Positions 27,079-34,260 of a stretch of 64,000 bases of DNA are shown here, piece by piece (position 1 is the stretch's first letter; the number at the start of each line of letters is the position of its first letter). The notes under the pieces are model-generated. The model worked only from the letters and a program-made list of their open reading frames with translations, was not told where the DNA came from and did not search any database. Source of the DNA: a virus; the IMG/VR virus record IMGVR_UViG_3300034107_000314, positions 62,001-126,000 of that record; one strand, given 5' to 3'. A program made the position numbers and the translations under genes.

Positions 27079-27106
27079 ATTATACCATCGTCGGGCCAAG
27101 TGTCAA
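27079..27106 (-). promoter_or_regulatory. Sigma70-type promoter of UvdE gene
   Basis: TTGACA, 16 bases, TATAAT, followed by the AGTGTAA start seen at many sites. Confidence 0.75.
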
Positions 27107-27133
27107 CACAAAAAATCCCGCTTTCGCGGGATT
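27107..27133 (-). terminator. Rho-independent terminator
   Basis: AATCCCGC, GAAA tetraloop, GCGGGATT then TTTT on the minus strand; it ends the gene at 27137-27439. Confidence 0.85.
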
Positions 27134-27136
27134 CTC

Positions 27137-27439
27137 TCAGTGATTATTTTCAATTTCTCGGTACTCTTCTTTCAGGTCGTTCATCAGATCGTTAATCTTA
27201 GAACTGACTGAGGCTGCGAGCGGAAGTTTATCGGTATAACCCTTGACTTCGCCCAAAAGATCAATCCTCTTTTTATATCGAAGAAGATATTTATCTTTCC
27301 AAAGTTCAAGTTCTTCTTGCAGCTTGTTATCTAACTCATCGCCATTCTCAACTAAAAAGATAACATGTAATACCATGTCTCTATATTTTTTACTAACTAA
27401 ACATTTGAATATGAATTTAAGAATTTTTAATATTGCCAT
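27137..27439 (-). CDS. Small helical protein of unknown function
   Basis: A 100-residue, largely helical protein with a hydrophobic basic N-terminus (ILKFIFKCLVSKKYRD) similar in style to the start of the HNH gene upstream, and a coiled-coil-like middle. The shared N-terminal pattern suggests a small domain common to both. Confidence 0.55.
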   Translation of the reverse strand: MAILKILKFIFKCLVSKKYRDMVLHVIFLVENGDELDNKLQEELELWKDKYLLRYKKRIDLLGEVKGYTDKLPLAASVSSKINDLMNDLKEEYREIENNH

Positions 27440-27848
27440 TTGCGTTCACCTTCTTATCTTTATAAATTTGTGCGTCGATTAGTACGTTTGGATTATACGC
27501 AGACCAATTGAATAAATGGCCAAATATAAAGTGACATTTATTGTGTTCACATAGAGTAATTAAATTAGAAGGTACTAATTCTTTAGTGGGATCTACGTGA
27601 AATGGAACTATATGATGAACACTAAGATCTTCTTTAGTTCCACATACCTGACAGGTCGATTGTTCTTTCAAGTGTTGGGTGCGAACTTTATTCCATTGAG
27701 GAGATCTCTGTCCAGCATTTGCACCAAAAAGTCCTAAGTGGTCGTCTATTGATTTAGAGAACTTCAATGCACTGTCGCATAGCTGCCTAAAACTCTCATC
27801 TGATAAATATCTCAGAATAAACTGGATAAGTTTTTTAATCGTTATCAT
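27417..27848 (-). CDS. HNH endonuclease
   Basis: A 143-residue protein with a classic HNH core: CQVCG (about 77-81), SVHHIVPFHVDPTK, and NLITLCEHNKCH. The start at 27848 is preferred because GGAG lies 6 bases upstream. Unlike the other HNH genes it lacks the GTGTATA motif and is embedded in an operon of small genes, so it may be a packaging-type or domesticated HNH. Confidence 0.75.
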   Translation of the reverse strand: MITIKKLIQFILRYLSDESFRQLCDSALKFSKSIDDHLGLFGANAGQRSPQWNKVRTQHLKEQSTCQVCGTKEDLSVHHIVPFHVDPTKELVPSNLITLCEHNKCHFIFGHLFNWSAYNPNVLIDAQIYKDKKVNANGNIKNS

Positions 27849-27951
27849 TGATATCTCCATCTAATAGGAATTTAATTAACAAACCTACTAGTAATATACA
27901 CACTATAGACCACCCAAGCATTTCAACTGCTAATCGAATGCAATCAAACAT
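27835..27951 (-). CDS. Membrane micropeptide, 38 residues
   Basis: One hydrophobic helix (LGWSIVCILLVGLLIKFLL) with a negative C-terminus. Its start overlaps the previous stop as TGATG and its end overlaps the HNH start, which supports translation. Confidence 0.5.
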   Translation of the reverse strand: MFDCIRLAVEMLGWSIVCILLVGLLIKFLLDGDINDND

Positions 27952-28106
27952 CACTTAATCCTTTTTAAGCAGTATACATAAGATATGGTTAATGCTATAG
28001 CACATCCAAAATATCCAGTCATTCTGTATTCTTGATCTAGTGCATTTACAATTAGGAGAGAATTGACCACTAGATATTCGAATGTTAAAATAGCTTTATT
28101 ACTCAT
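27951..28106 (-). CDS. Small membrane protein, 51 residues
   Basis: Two hydrophobic stretches (about 5-22 and 31-47). The start is in an ATGA overlap with the upstream gene and the stop in a TGATG overlap with the next. The function is unknown. Confidence 0.5.
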   Translation of the reverse strand: MSNKAILTFEYLVVNSLLIVNALDQEYRMTGYFGCAIALTISYVYCLKRIK

Positions 28107-28480
28107 ACATTTACCTTTAATAGTTTGTGAGGTTGTCGATTAACTACGTCTACCTTTTTAGCTTCGCCCATATAAACAAAACGTCTGCCACCAAAGTCCA
28201 GCTTTCTTCCTCTGGGGCTATACTCATAAGCGTAGAACCCATCTTTATTCATTTCATCCACCTTGTAATATCCGTAACTACCTTGGAAGATCTTCCCATT
28301 GGGAGAATCAAAGTATGGGCCATGCCCTTGGATAGACCTGACAACATCACCCTTTTGTAATTCTTGCCAATCCTCAACTTCAAGATGGTGTTTTTTAGGA
28401 TCTGCAACTTTAGGCTTGCGACCTTTGTTCGCTTCAACTTTTCTAACCGCTTCCAAGATACTGGAAATGTTATAATCCAT
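28103..28480 (-). CDS. Small basic protein of unknown function
   Basis: A 125-residue basic protein. It has a helical N-terminus, a Lys/Arg-rich linker and a beta-rich domain (LQKGDVVRSIQGHGPYFDSP, then GRRFVYMG) that looks SH3-like. It is the first gene of a four-gene operon read from the promoter at 28543-28571. Confidence 0.6.
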   Translation of the reverse strand: MDYNISSILEAVRKVEANKGRKPKVADPKKHHLEVEDWQELQKGDVVRSIQGHGPYFDSPNGKIFQGSYGYYKVDEMNKDGFYAYEYSPRGRKLDFGGRRFVYMGEAKKVDVVNRQPHKLLKVNV

Positions 28481-28542
28481 ACTTCGCTCCTGTAGAGTTC
28501 AAGATTCCAAATTGAAAAAGCTATGACTGATGCCATAGCTCC

Positions 28543-28571
28543 ATTATACAACGTGTAATTCATTTTGTCAA
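28543..28571 (-). promoter_or_regulatory. Sigma70-type promoter
   Basis: TTGACA, 17 bases, TATAAT on the minus strand, upstream of the gene at 28103-28480. Confidence 0.7.
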
Positions 28572-28586
28572 GTTCTTTGTAAAATT

Positions 28587-28597
28587 GTGTATTATAT
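28587..28597 (+). promoter_or_regulatory. GTGTATtATAT motif (candidate phage promoter)
   Basis: A plus-strand copy of the HNH-associated motif, 113 bases before the HNH gene at 28710. Confidence 0.35.
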
Positions 28598-28636
28598 TGT
28601 ATAGGAATGTTGCTGGTCCCACCGTTCCATGTTATC

Positions 28637-28665
28637 ATTATAGCAGATAGCTCATTTTTTGTCAA
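28637..28665 (-). promoter_or_regulatory. Second sigma70-type promoter
   Basis: TTGACA, 17 bases, TATAAT on the minus strand, about 95 bases upstream of the first; it may boost the same operon. Confidence 0.6.
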
Positions 28666-28709
28666 GGACCAGTTGGCAAATTTTGAGCTATTTTTTTTGG
28701 AATATACTA

Positions 28710-29249
28710 ATGAAAAAATGTCACATGTGCCAATTGATAAAATCTTTTGATGAATTCCATAAAGATAAAAGTAGATATGATGGTTTAAATCATAGATGTA
28801 AAGACTGTAATAAGATACATCGTGCCAATTGCTATATCAAAAATAAAGATAAAGAATCTAAAAAGGTAAAAGAGTATAATCAAAAACCTGAAACAAAATT
28901 ACGGAAAAATCAAATACAAAGATATAGAACAAAATTTGACATGCATTATAAAATGAGAAAAAATATATCAAGAAGGATTATACATGCAATTAAAGATAAT
29001 GCAAAATCAATATCTACTATGGAATATATTGGATGCTCTATAGAACATCTTAAAGATTATTTACAATCTAAATTTGAAAACGGAATGACGTGGGAAAATT
29101 ATGGCAAGTGGCATATCGACCATATACGTCCATGTGCATCATTTGATTTAACTGATATTGAACAACAGAAGATTTGCTTTAATTATAAAAATCTTCAGCC
29201 TCTATGGGCTGAAGATAATTTTAAAAAATCAGATAAATGGATTAATTAA
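28710..29249 (+). CDS. HNH homing endonuclease (plus strand)
   Basis: A 179-residue protein with two N-terminal CxxC pairs (CHMC, CKDC), a basic linker, and a C-terminal HNH core with GMTWENYGKWHIDHIRPCAS and NYKNLQPLWAEDN. It is a close paralog of the plus-strand gene at 31150. Running against all its neighbours, it looks like a recent insertion. Its stop overlaps the stop of the CAP gene. Confidence 0.85.
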   Translation: MKKCHMCQLIKSFDEFHKDKSRYDGLNHRCKDCNKIHRANCYIKNKDKESKKVKEYNQKPETKLRKNQIQRYRTKFDMHYKMRKNISRRIIHAIKDNAKSISTMEYIGCSIEHLKDYLQSKFENGMTWENYGKWHIDHIRPCASFDLTDIEQQKICFNYKNLQPLWAEDNFKKSDKWIN

Positions 29250-29713
29250 TATCCATTTGCTGTGCATCCTGTCGCACATCTTGCTACACCAATCGCAGTA
29301 TTAATTCCTAATAGCATAGCATTATGCGCTGGCGAGGCTACCCAAAGATTGAAAGCCGATACAAAATCTCCTACGCCAGCCCAATTTTGACGACCAAAGA
29401 TTGAATGCGGTGCGTGTACAGCATTGTTTGTAGCTGCCATATTTGCTGCGTCCTGTGACCATCCTACAGGAGCAAGCCCGTGATTTGCTCTGTGTTGATT
29501 AACGAGAGCTAAGAATTGCCCTTCTGCACTCTCAACTGTTTGATTCGGTGTTAAAATTCTATATTGTCCAGCAAGCTCACCATTTAAAATTTTCTTACCC
29601 TGTACATTACCATACTCTACAGTATAAATATTTTCAAGTTCCCCAAGTGTTTCACCCGGAGCAGCAACTTGAGCAATAATCATACCAACTGTAAACATAA
29701 TTCCATTCACCAT
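29246..29713 (-). CDS. Secreted CAP-domain (SCP-like) protein
   Basis: A 155-residue protein with a probable N-terminal signal segment (MFTVGMIIAQVAAPG) and a CAP domain at about 60-150 (AEGQFLALVNQHRANHGLAPV, then FNLWVASPAHNAMLLG). CAP proteins are extracellular and common in planctomycetes. It may act at the cell envelope. It sits between two HNH insertions. Confidence 0.75.
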   Translation of the reverse strand: MVNGIMFTVGMIIAQVAAPGETLGELENIYTVEYGNVQGKKILNGELAGQYRILTPNQTVESAEGQFLALVNQHRANHGLAPVGWSQDAANMAATNNAVHAPHSIFGRQNWAGVGDFVSAFNLWVASPAHNAMLLGINTAIGVARCATGCTANGY

Positions 29714-29726
29714 TTTATTTTCTCCA

Positions 29727-30167
29727 TTAAAAGGGGTCTGTTATATAGGTCAATCCCATAGAATATCTATTATATTTTAAAGAACGATATTTTTCAATAT
29801 CAAGTTCTCTAAAAGGGATTTCTCTCATATCTTCATTTACTCCATTAGGAGTGCCAGTTAAGCATCTACACTTGAGATACCAATTTATTACATCTTTGAG
29901 AAATAAGAATTTACCCTTACGCAATGCGGCTTTTCCTAGTCTTTTAAGTGCTTTCTTATTCAAATTAGTCTGTATTATAAAGTTAAGTTGACTAAATGAT
30001 CCAATTATTCCATATGGAGTCAACTGCTCATCTAAGCATTTTCTAACTATATAAATAGCTTCTCCCTCCTTATAGCCATTTAAATTTTTAGATTCGTAAT
30101 AAAGAAACTTATCTCTAGAGCGTTGACAATTCTTTTTCACAAATTTTAGGAATGTAGAGAACCGCAT
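29727..30167 (-). CDS. Protein of unknown function
   Basis: A 146-residue basic protein with a Lys/Arg-rich N-terminal half and YxxK-type repeats near the end. No domain is recognised. It lies directly after the phosphoesterase gene. Confidence 0.55.
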   Translation of the reverse strand: MRFSTFLKFVKKNCQRSRDKFLYYESKNLNGYKEGEAIYIVRKCLDEQLTPYGIIGSFSQLNFIIQTNLNKKALKRLGKAALRKGKFLFLKDVINWYLKCRCLTGTPNGVNEDMREIPFRELDIEKYRSLKYNRYSMGLTYITDPF

Positions 30168-30168
30168 T

Positions 30169-30837
30169 TTACACCTCTAGTTCTACATAGCTTAATTCAT
30201 CAATACATCTGAATTGAGTTCCATTAATTTCACTAGCCCAGTTATTATGATAGTGACCAAAGTACCAACGCTTAGGTTGATGGGATTGGAACATCATTTC
30301 TAATAACTCGCTTGTCTTAGTAGTGAACCTCTGAGGGTTATACCCAAACATTTCAAGGATTTTATTATCCCCGACATATTGCGAAATACTTCTGGGACAT
30401 TCGTGAGTAATCACAACGTCTGGTTTCATTTTCTGATATTGCCATAAAGCCATTTCCATTTCTTCCATTGAGAGTTCTTCATTATCCCAATAAGATTTAG
30501 CTCCACCCATTAGAAAACTCTTTTGTCGTTGCTTCCAGTCAATCGAGAATCCACCCCGAAGGAAAAAGAAGTCGAGTCCACCATGAGTTGCAGTCCCATA
30601 ATCTTTACTCATGCCCGTTGTAATTGTAGATTCTACAACATAAGGAGATCCGTAATATCTATCATAGTTGTCATGGTTTCCACCAATAAACTTATGATTG
30701 TCTTGATTGATAGCTCTTAGCTCAGAGTAGTCAAATCCCATATCTCCAACTTGGATAGAATAATCGCACTCTTTAGTGAGTGCGATATAATCTTGAAATT
30801 TAGCATGAACATCGCCAATAATTCTTAGTGTAGACAT
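30169..30837 (-). CDS. Calcineurin-like metallophosphoesterase
   Basis: A 222-residue protein with the full two-metal set: GDVHAK (8-13), QVGDMG, GGNHDNYD, a THE motif in VVITHECPRS, and GHYHNN. The substrate is unknown. As RNA ligase and many tRNAs are encoded nearby, a role in RNA end healing is possible but speculative. Confidence 0.85.
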   Translation of the reverse strand: MSTLRIIGDVHAKFQDYIALTKECDYSIQVGDMGFDYSELRAINQDNHKFIGGNHDNYDRYYGSPYVVESTITTGMSKDYGTATHGGLDFFFLRGGFSIDWKQRQKSFLMGGAKSYWDNEELSMEEMEMALWQYQKMKPDVVITHECPRSISQYVGDNKILEMFGYNPQRFTTKTSELLEMMFQSHQPKRWYFGHYHNNWASEINGTQFRCIDELSYVELEV

Positions 30838-30840
30838 AGT

Positions 30841-31107
30841 TTACCTTGCGTATTCTGTTTTAAAGTACCTATCTGCTCGATCAACCATACGTTGAATAGA
30901 TCGCTCCACTAAGCCCTCTTTTTTCACTGGAATTTCTGGAAAAATCCCAAGTTCTGCTCGCCCAATAGCAATGTTCTTTGCAATCTTCTTGTCAAATTCA
31001 TCTTTTGGATTTAGAAGGCTAATTCCAATTGAATCCTTGTTAATAGCAACAATACAACCAATAGGTTCACGCTTAGCATTACGGATATATTCACACAAAT
31101 AATTCAT
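30841..31107 (-). CDS. Small protein of unknown function
   Basis: An 88-residue protein. Its first half (CIVAINKDSIGISLLNPKDEFDKKIAKNIAIGRA) reads like a small phage domain with a GRA motif; the second half is basic. No function is assigned. Confidence 0.55.
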   Translation of the reverse strand: MNYLCEYIRNAKREPIGCIVAINKDSIGISLLNPKDEFDKKIAKNIAIGRAELGIFPEIPVKKEGLVERSIQRMVDRADRYFKTEYAR

Positions 31108-31121
31108 TTTTTTCTCCTGCT

Positions 31122-31132
31122 GTGTATAGTAT
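31122..31132 (+). promoter_or_regulatory. GTGTATAnTAT motif (candidate phage promoter)
   Basis: GTGTATAGTAT on the plus strand, 18 bases before the HNH start and just before its GGAGG ribosome-binding site. Confidence 0.45.
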
Positions 31133-31149
31133 TACGGAGGTAATTCAAT

Positions 31150-31755
31150 ATGAAACAATGTAAGAAGTGTTTAGACACAAAAGATTTATCGGATTTTACA
31201 AAAAATAAGAATTCAAAAGACGGTTTATGCTGTTATTGTAGAATATGTAAATCTCAAGTAGATCGTGATTACTATAAAAATAATAGCAAAGAGATCAACA
31301 AGAGAAGGTTGTCGTATCATAAAACCAGTCCGATTCCTAAAGAATGTCGTAAACGATATGCAAAAAGTGAGAAGGGCAAAATGGCCCAACGTAAATATGT
31401 TAAAAAACGCTATCAGTCAAATCTTGAATTTAAGATTCGGACAACGCTTAGAAGTCGATTAAAACATGCAATAGACGGAAATATTAAAAAATTATCCGCT
31501 ATTAAATTACTTGGATGCACTGTAGAATATTTTATATCGTACATTGAATCCAAGCTATTGCCTGATATGACTTGGGAAAATTATGGAAATCCCAATGGAA
31601 ATCATAGTGATTGTTGGCATATTGATCACATAATACCATGTGCTAGATTTAATCTAGTAGATCTAGAACAACAAAAATTATGTTTTCATTATACTAATTT
31701 ACAACCACTATGGGCAAAAGATAATTTATCTAAAGCTGATAAAATTATCAGTTAG
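31150..31755 (+). CDS. HNH homing endonuclease (plus strand)
   Basis: A 201-residue paralog of the 28710 gene: CKKC and CRIC pairs, basic linker, and DMTWENYGNPNG, CWHIDHIIPCARF and HYTNLQPLWAKDN in the HNH core. GGAGG precedes the ATG. Its end overlaps the end of the convergent gene by 8 bases. Confidence 0.85.
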   Translation: MKQCKKCLDTKDLSDFTKNKNSKDGLCCYCRICKSQVDRDYYKNNSKEINKRRLSYHKTSPIPKECRKRYAKSEKGKMAQRKYVKKRYQSNLEFKIRTTLRSRLKHAIDGNIKKLSAIKLLGCTVEYFISYIESKLLPDMTWENYGNPNGNHSDCWHIDHIIPCARFNLVDLEQQKLCFHYTNLQPLWAKDNLSKADKIIS

Positions 31756-31993
31756 AAAATAGTTTGTTCAATTCTTCAATTTCTAGATCAATTTTGACGA
31801 TAGCTTGCAAAAGTGCTTCTCGTCTATTTTTCAATCTTTCAAGATTAACACTTGCTTCATATAGTTTTTTGTATTTGGCAGTCAAATCAGATTGAGCTGA
31901 CTGTTCAGTTTCAGGTTTTTCTTCCATCCTACTTTTGAAGATCTCATCAATAGTATTTTGAAGATCTTTAAAATCGACTGTCCAAGTTGGCAT
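31748..31993 (-). CDS. Coiled-coil protein
   Basis: An 81-residue protein, mostly a heptad-type helix in the second half (LYEASVNLERLKNRREALLQ). It has a promoter inside the upstream gene. No known domain. Confidence 0.55.
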   Translation of the reverse strand: MPTWTVDFKDLQNTIDEIFKSRMEEKPETEQSAQSDLTAKYKKLYEASVNLERLKNRREALLQAIVKIDLEIEELNKLFSN

Positions 31994-32204
31994 CTTTATT
32001 CTCCATTTGAAACACGGTTAAGTTGTCCACGTCTTTATTATACTTGACAGAACCCTGATTGTCAAGCAAGTCCGTAGAAAAATTTCCAATTTCCACTCCA
32101 GCGTTCGTCACGGTCACTGTTCCCGTAAGAAAACGACCATCTTCTTTTCCACCAACAACTGTTTGTGATACGAATGATTCTGTAAGTTTAGCTGTTTGAT
32201 TCAT
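31968..32204 (-). CDS. Small beta-rich protein
   Basis: A 78-residue protein starting MNQTAKLTESFVSQ, rich in Val, Thr and Gly, probably a small beta fold. The ATG at 32204 has GGAG 8 bases upstream. It contains the promoter at 32037-32065 within its coding region. Confidence 0.55.
   Translation of the reverse strand: MNQTAKLTESFVSQTVVGGKEDGRFLTGTVTVTNAGVEIGNFSTDLLDNQGSVKYNKDVDNLTVFQMENKDANLDSRF
32037..32065 (-). promoter_or_regulatory. Sigma70-type promoter inside a gene
   Basis: TTGACA, 17 bases, TATAAT; it would transcribe the gene at 31748-31993. Confidence 0.6.
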
Positions 32205-32385
32205 TTTTAATCTCCTCAAGTCTTTTAATGATAGCATTCCACTGGGTAGGCATCAGGCAACCGGATAGCTGATGCAACAAAAATTTAATCTGTTCTTCCT
32301 GAACTTTCAACTTCAATTCTAAATCTCGCATGTTGCTTTCCATAAATGTGAAATTTGGGTCAATTGATTCTAGATCTTCAGACAC
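32188..32385 (-). CDS. Small helical protein (GTG start)
   Basis: A 65-residue protein with a coiled-coil middle (LELKLKVQEEQIKFLLHQL). The GTG start has AAAGGA 7 bases upstream. It is read directly after the tRNA array. Confidence 0.5.
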   Translation of the reverse strand: MSEDLESIDPNFTFMESNMRDLELKLKVQEEQIKFLLHQLSGCLMPTQWNAIIKRLEEIKNESNS

Positions 32386-32411
32386 TTTACTGTCCTTTCG
32401 TTAGTGGTTAG

Positions 32412-32486
32412 TGGAGCGTGAGGGAATCGCACCCTCGCCCTTCCGTTTTCTCCAGAAGCTGTTAAGCTAAACTACAGTAACGCCCC
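32412..32486 (-). tRNA. Atypical tRNA (formal anticodon GAA, no U33)
   Basis: 75 nt. The acceptor stem (GGGGCGT with ACGCTCC), T arm (GAGGG/CCCTC) and anticodon stem (TTCTG/CGGAA) are good. The anticodon loop is GAGAAAA, so position 33 is A, not the near-universal U. The D loop lacks GG. Identity is uncertain; a normal tRNA-Phe(GAA) already exists in the array. Confidence 0.5.
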
Positions 32487-32495
32487 GTTTAAAAA

Positions 32496-32583
32496 GTTGG
32501 ATGGGGAGATCTTGGCTCCATAGGAATTGCAGTCCTCTGATATACAATCTATCATACATACCACCCATTATTGTACATCCAAC
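32496..32583 (-). tRNA. Atypical class II tRNA-like gene (formal anticodon TTG)
   Basis: 88 nt closed by an 8-bp stem (GTTGGATG/CATCCAAC). It has a perfect 5-bp anticodon stem (TGATA/TATCA) with loop GATTGTA and a long variable arm. Position 33 is A and the T loop (CCAAGAT) lacks TTC, so it may be non-functional or serve another purpose. Confidence 0.4.
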
Positions 32584-32585
32584 TA

Positions 32586-32670
32586 CGAGAAGTGAAGGAT
32601 TTGAACCTCCGGGACTTTTACATCCTTCCGTTTTCAAAACGGACGCATTAGGCCACTCTGCCAACTTCTC
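32586..32670 (-). tRNA. tRNA-Ser(TGA)
   Basis: 85 nt class II tRNA, anticodon loop TTTGAAA, discriminator G, reads UCA. No encoded CCA. Confidence 0.85.
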
Positions 32671-32673
32671 AAG

Positions 32674-32746
32674 GGTACTCGACGGGATTCGAACCCGCAA
32701 TCACAAATTCCACAAATTTGGGCTTTACCAATTCAGCTACGAGTAC
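32674..32746 (-). tRNA. tRNA-His(GTG)
   Basis: 73 nt, perfect acceptor GTACTCG/CGAGTAC, anticodon loop TTGTGGA, discriminator C as expected for His. Confidence 0.85.
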
Positions 32747-32748
32747 AG

Positions 32749-32826
32749 TGGAAGTGAGAGGAATTGAACCTCTGCAAATGTCCCGGCGTTTCAAACCGGC
32801 GCTCTACCAAACTGAGCTACACTTCC
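32749..32826 (-). tRNA. tRNA-Phe(GAA)
   Basis: 78 nt, acceptor GGAAGTG/CACTTCC, stem CCGGT/GCCGG, loop TTGAAAC. The variable loop is long (about 9 nt). Confidence 0.75.
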
Positions 32827-32846
32827 AATATCATTGAGACTGCAAA

Positions 32847-32920
32847 TCTAGATGAGAGGATTTGAACCTCTGGCCTCCTGTTCCCAAAACAGGCGCTCTA
32901 CCAAACTGAGCTACACCTAG
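32847..32920 (-). tRNA. tRNA-Pro(TGG)
   Basis: 74 nt, C1-G72 acceptor typical of Pro (CTAGGTG/CATCTAG), anticodon loop TTTGGGA. Confidence 0.85.
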
Positions 32921-32925
32921 CTCTA

Positions 32926-33015
32926 CGGAATCGACAGGATTTGAACCTGTGGGAACTCAAATGCAGCTCCAACGGTTTAGCAAACCGCCGCCTTAAACCA
33001 CTCAGCCACGATTCC
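32926..33015 (-). tRNA. tRNA-Ser(GCT)
   Basis: 90 nt class II tRNA, acceptor GGAATCG, anticodon loop TTGCTAA, discriminator G. First gene of the array. Confidence 0.85.
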
Positions 33016-33025
33016 TTACTACTGT

Positions 33026-33054
33026 ATTATACCCTATGCCAATCAAAAAGTCAA
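33026..33054 (-). promoter_or_regulatory. Promoter of the 32-33 kb tRNA array
   Basis: TTGACT, 17 bases, TATAAT, 11 bases from the first tRNA. Confidence 0.7.
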
Positions 33055-33063
33055 CTGTTTTTT

Positions 33064-33375
33064 TTACAGTGTTGTTCTTCTCGGTCTTGGCGGCGGCGTT
33101 GGAATGCCAGTTGGCCTCAGCGGTGGAGTCACTGGAGTAACTACAGGAGCGTCCCTGTACGCAGATGCGACAAGAGACTCAGCTTCTAGTTTAACACCGT
33201 CCAGCGTCAAAGCAAGTTCTTTTCTTTCATACGTCAAAAAGATATCACCGAGCTTATAAATTGCACGCAATGTGTAGGTACTGTTGTTGTTTTGAACGAT
33301 AGAAATATCTAAATCTCTATACTTGGTATTGAACGAGTTACTTGTTACAAGTGTCCAGCTGTCGGAACGTATCAT
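33064..33375 (-). CDS. Small protein, paralog of next gene, Pro-rich tail
   Basis: A 103-residue protein. The N-terminal 70 residues (WTLVTSNSF, DLDISIVQNNNSTYTLRAIY) align with the start of the gene at 33386. The tail is Pro/Arg-rich (PTPPPRPRR). Function unknown. Confidence 0.6.
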   Translation of the reverse strand: MIRSDSWTLVTSNSFNTKYRDLDISIVQNNNSTYTLRAIYKLGDIFLTYERKELALTLDGVKLEAESLVASAYRDAPVVTPVTPPLRPTGIPTPPPRPRRTTL

Positions 33376-33385
33376 ATTATTATCC

Positions 33386-33853
33386 TCAAATAGTTTTTGG
33401 TGGTAGTGGTGAACTATTAATTACTTTACCAGATGGATCTTTAGGAACCCATACATAGCTTTCATTATCAATGAAGTCTTGTAATTTTGGCGGCAAACAG
33501 TTAATTCTAGACATAAGAAGCATAACGTGCGTCTTGCTAGCTTCAGTATATTTCTTTATAGCTGCGGCTCGTCTGTTCCTAGCTTCTTGTTCTTCTTGAG
33601 TTATTTTTGGTAAAACAATAGGAAGTACTGCCACTCCAAAAGCCTGCAATACTACCTTATCCGCTTCATCTTTTGCTGCGTCTATCGTTGGCAAGTCCAA
33701 AGACTGATTTAAAAAATTTGCATTTCCAACTTTTATTGCGGCAGTGAAGTCATATAATCCATTCTCATCTTGCACAATAGAGAATTTAAGATTGTTGTAA
33801 CTTGCCACTTGACTTTTAGAATTTACTGAAACCCAATTATTTACTGTTCTCAT
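33386..33853 (-). CDS. Protein of unknown function, paralog of previous
   Basis: A 155-residue protein with an N-terminal domain (WVSVNSKSQ, NLKFSIVQDENGLYDFTAAI) shared with the gene at 33064. The C-terminal part differs and holds a basic helix (RNRRAAAIKKYTEASK). A tandem duplication with tail exchange is likely. It overlaps thioredoxin by 4 bases. Confidence 0.6.
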   Translation of the reverse strand: MRTVNNWVSVNSKSQVASYNNLKFSIVQDENGLYDFTAAIKVGNANFLNQSLDLPTIDAAKDEADKVVLQAFGVAVLPIVLPKITQEEQEARNRRAAAIKKYTEASKTHVMLLMSRINCLPPKLQDFIDNESYVWVPKDPSGKVINSSPLPPKTI

Positions 33854-34194
33854 TTATATGTCTCCACTGTTATTATTTTTCTTAATTCGTTTACATATTT
33901 AGATTCTGGATTTACTCCGATAATCTTAGCAAATACACTTCCTTTGTTGAATATATATACTGATGGCATTGCAGAAACGCCATACACAGTTGCTAAATTA
34001 GCACATAGATCTGTATTGATTTTAGCTACTACAAGTTCTTTTCCGAAGTCTTTTGCGATTTTATCCATTAACGGGGATATCATCTTGCAAGGTCCGCACC
34101 AAGGTGCGTAAAAATCTACCAAGACTGGCTTATCGCTATTTAATACTATTGACTCCCAATCACTCTCATTGATTTCTATTGGATTTTCTGGCAT
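33850..34194 (-). CDS. trxA: Thioredoxin
   Basis: A 114-residue thioredoxin with the active site FYAPWCGPCKMISP (WCGPC, about 31-35) and the cis-Pro in SAMPSVYIF. It can reduce the C-terminal Cys pair of the phage class II reductase. It has its own promoter whose -35 lies in the end of the TnpB-like gene. Confidence 0.93.
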   Translation of the reverse strand: MPENPIEINESDWESIVLNSDKPVLVDFYAPWCGPCKMISPLMDKIAKDFGKELVVAKINTDLCANLATVYGVSAMPSVYIFNKGSVFAKIIGVNPESKYVNELRKIITVETYK

Positions 34195-34232
34195 TCTATT
34201 CTCCGCTTGGCCTTTGTTGATTTGATAATTTT

Positions 34233-34260
34233 ATTATAACATGGTTTAAACGGTAGTCAA
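34233..34260 (-). promoter_or_regulatory. Promoter of thioredoxin gene
   Basis: TTGACT, 16 bases, TATAAT on the minus strand. Confidence 0.65.
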
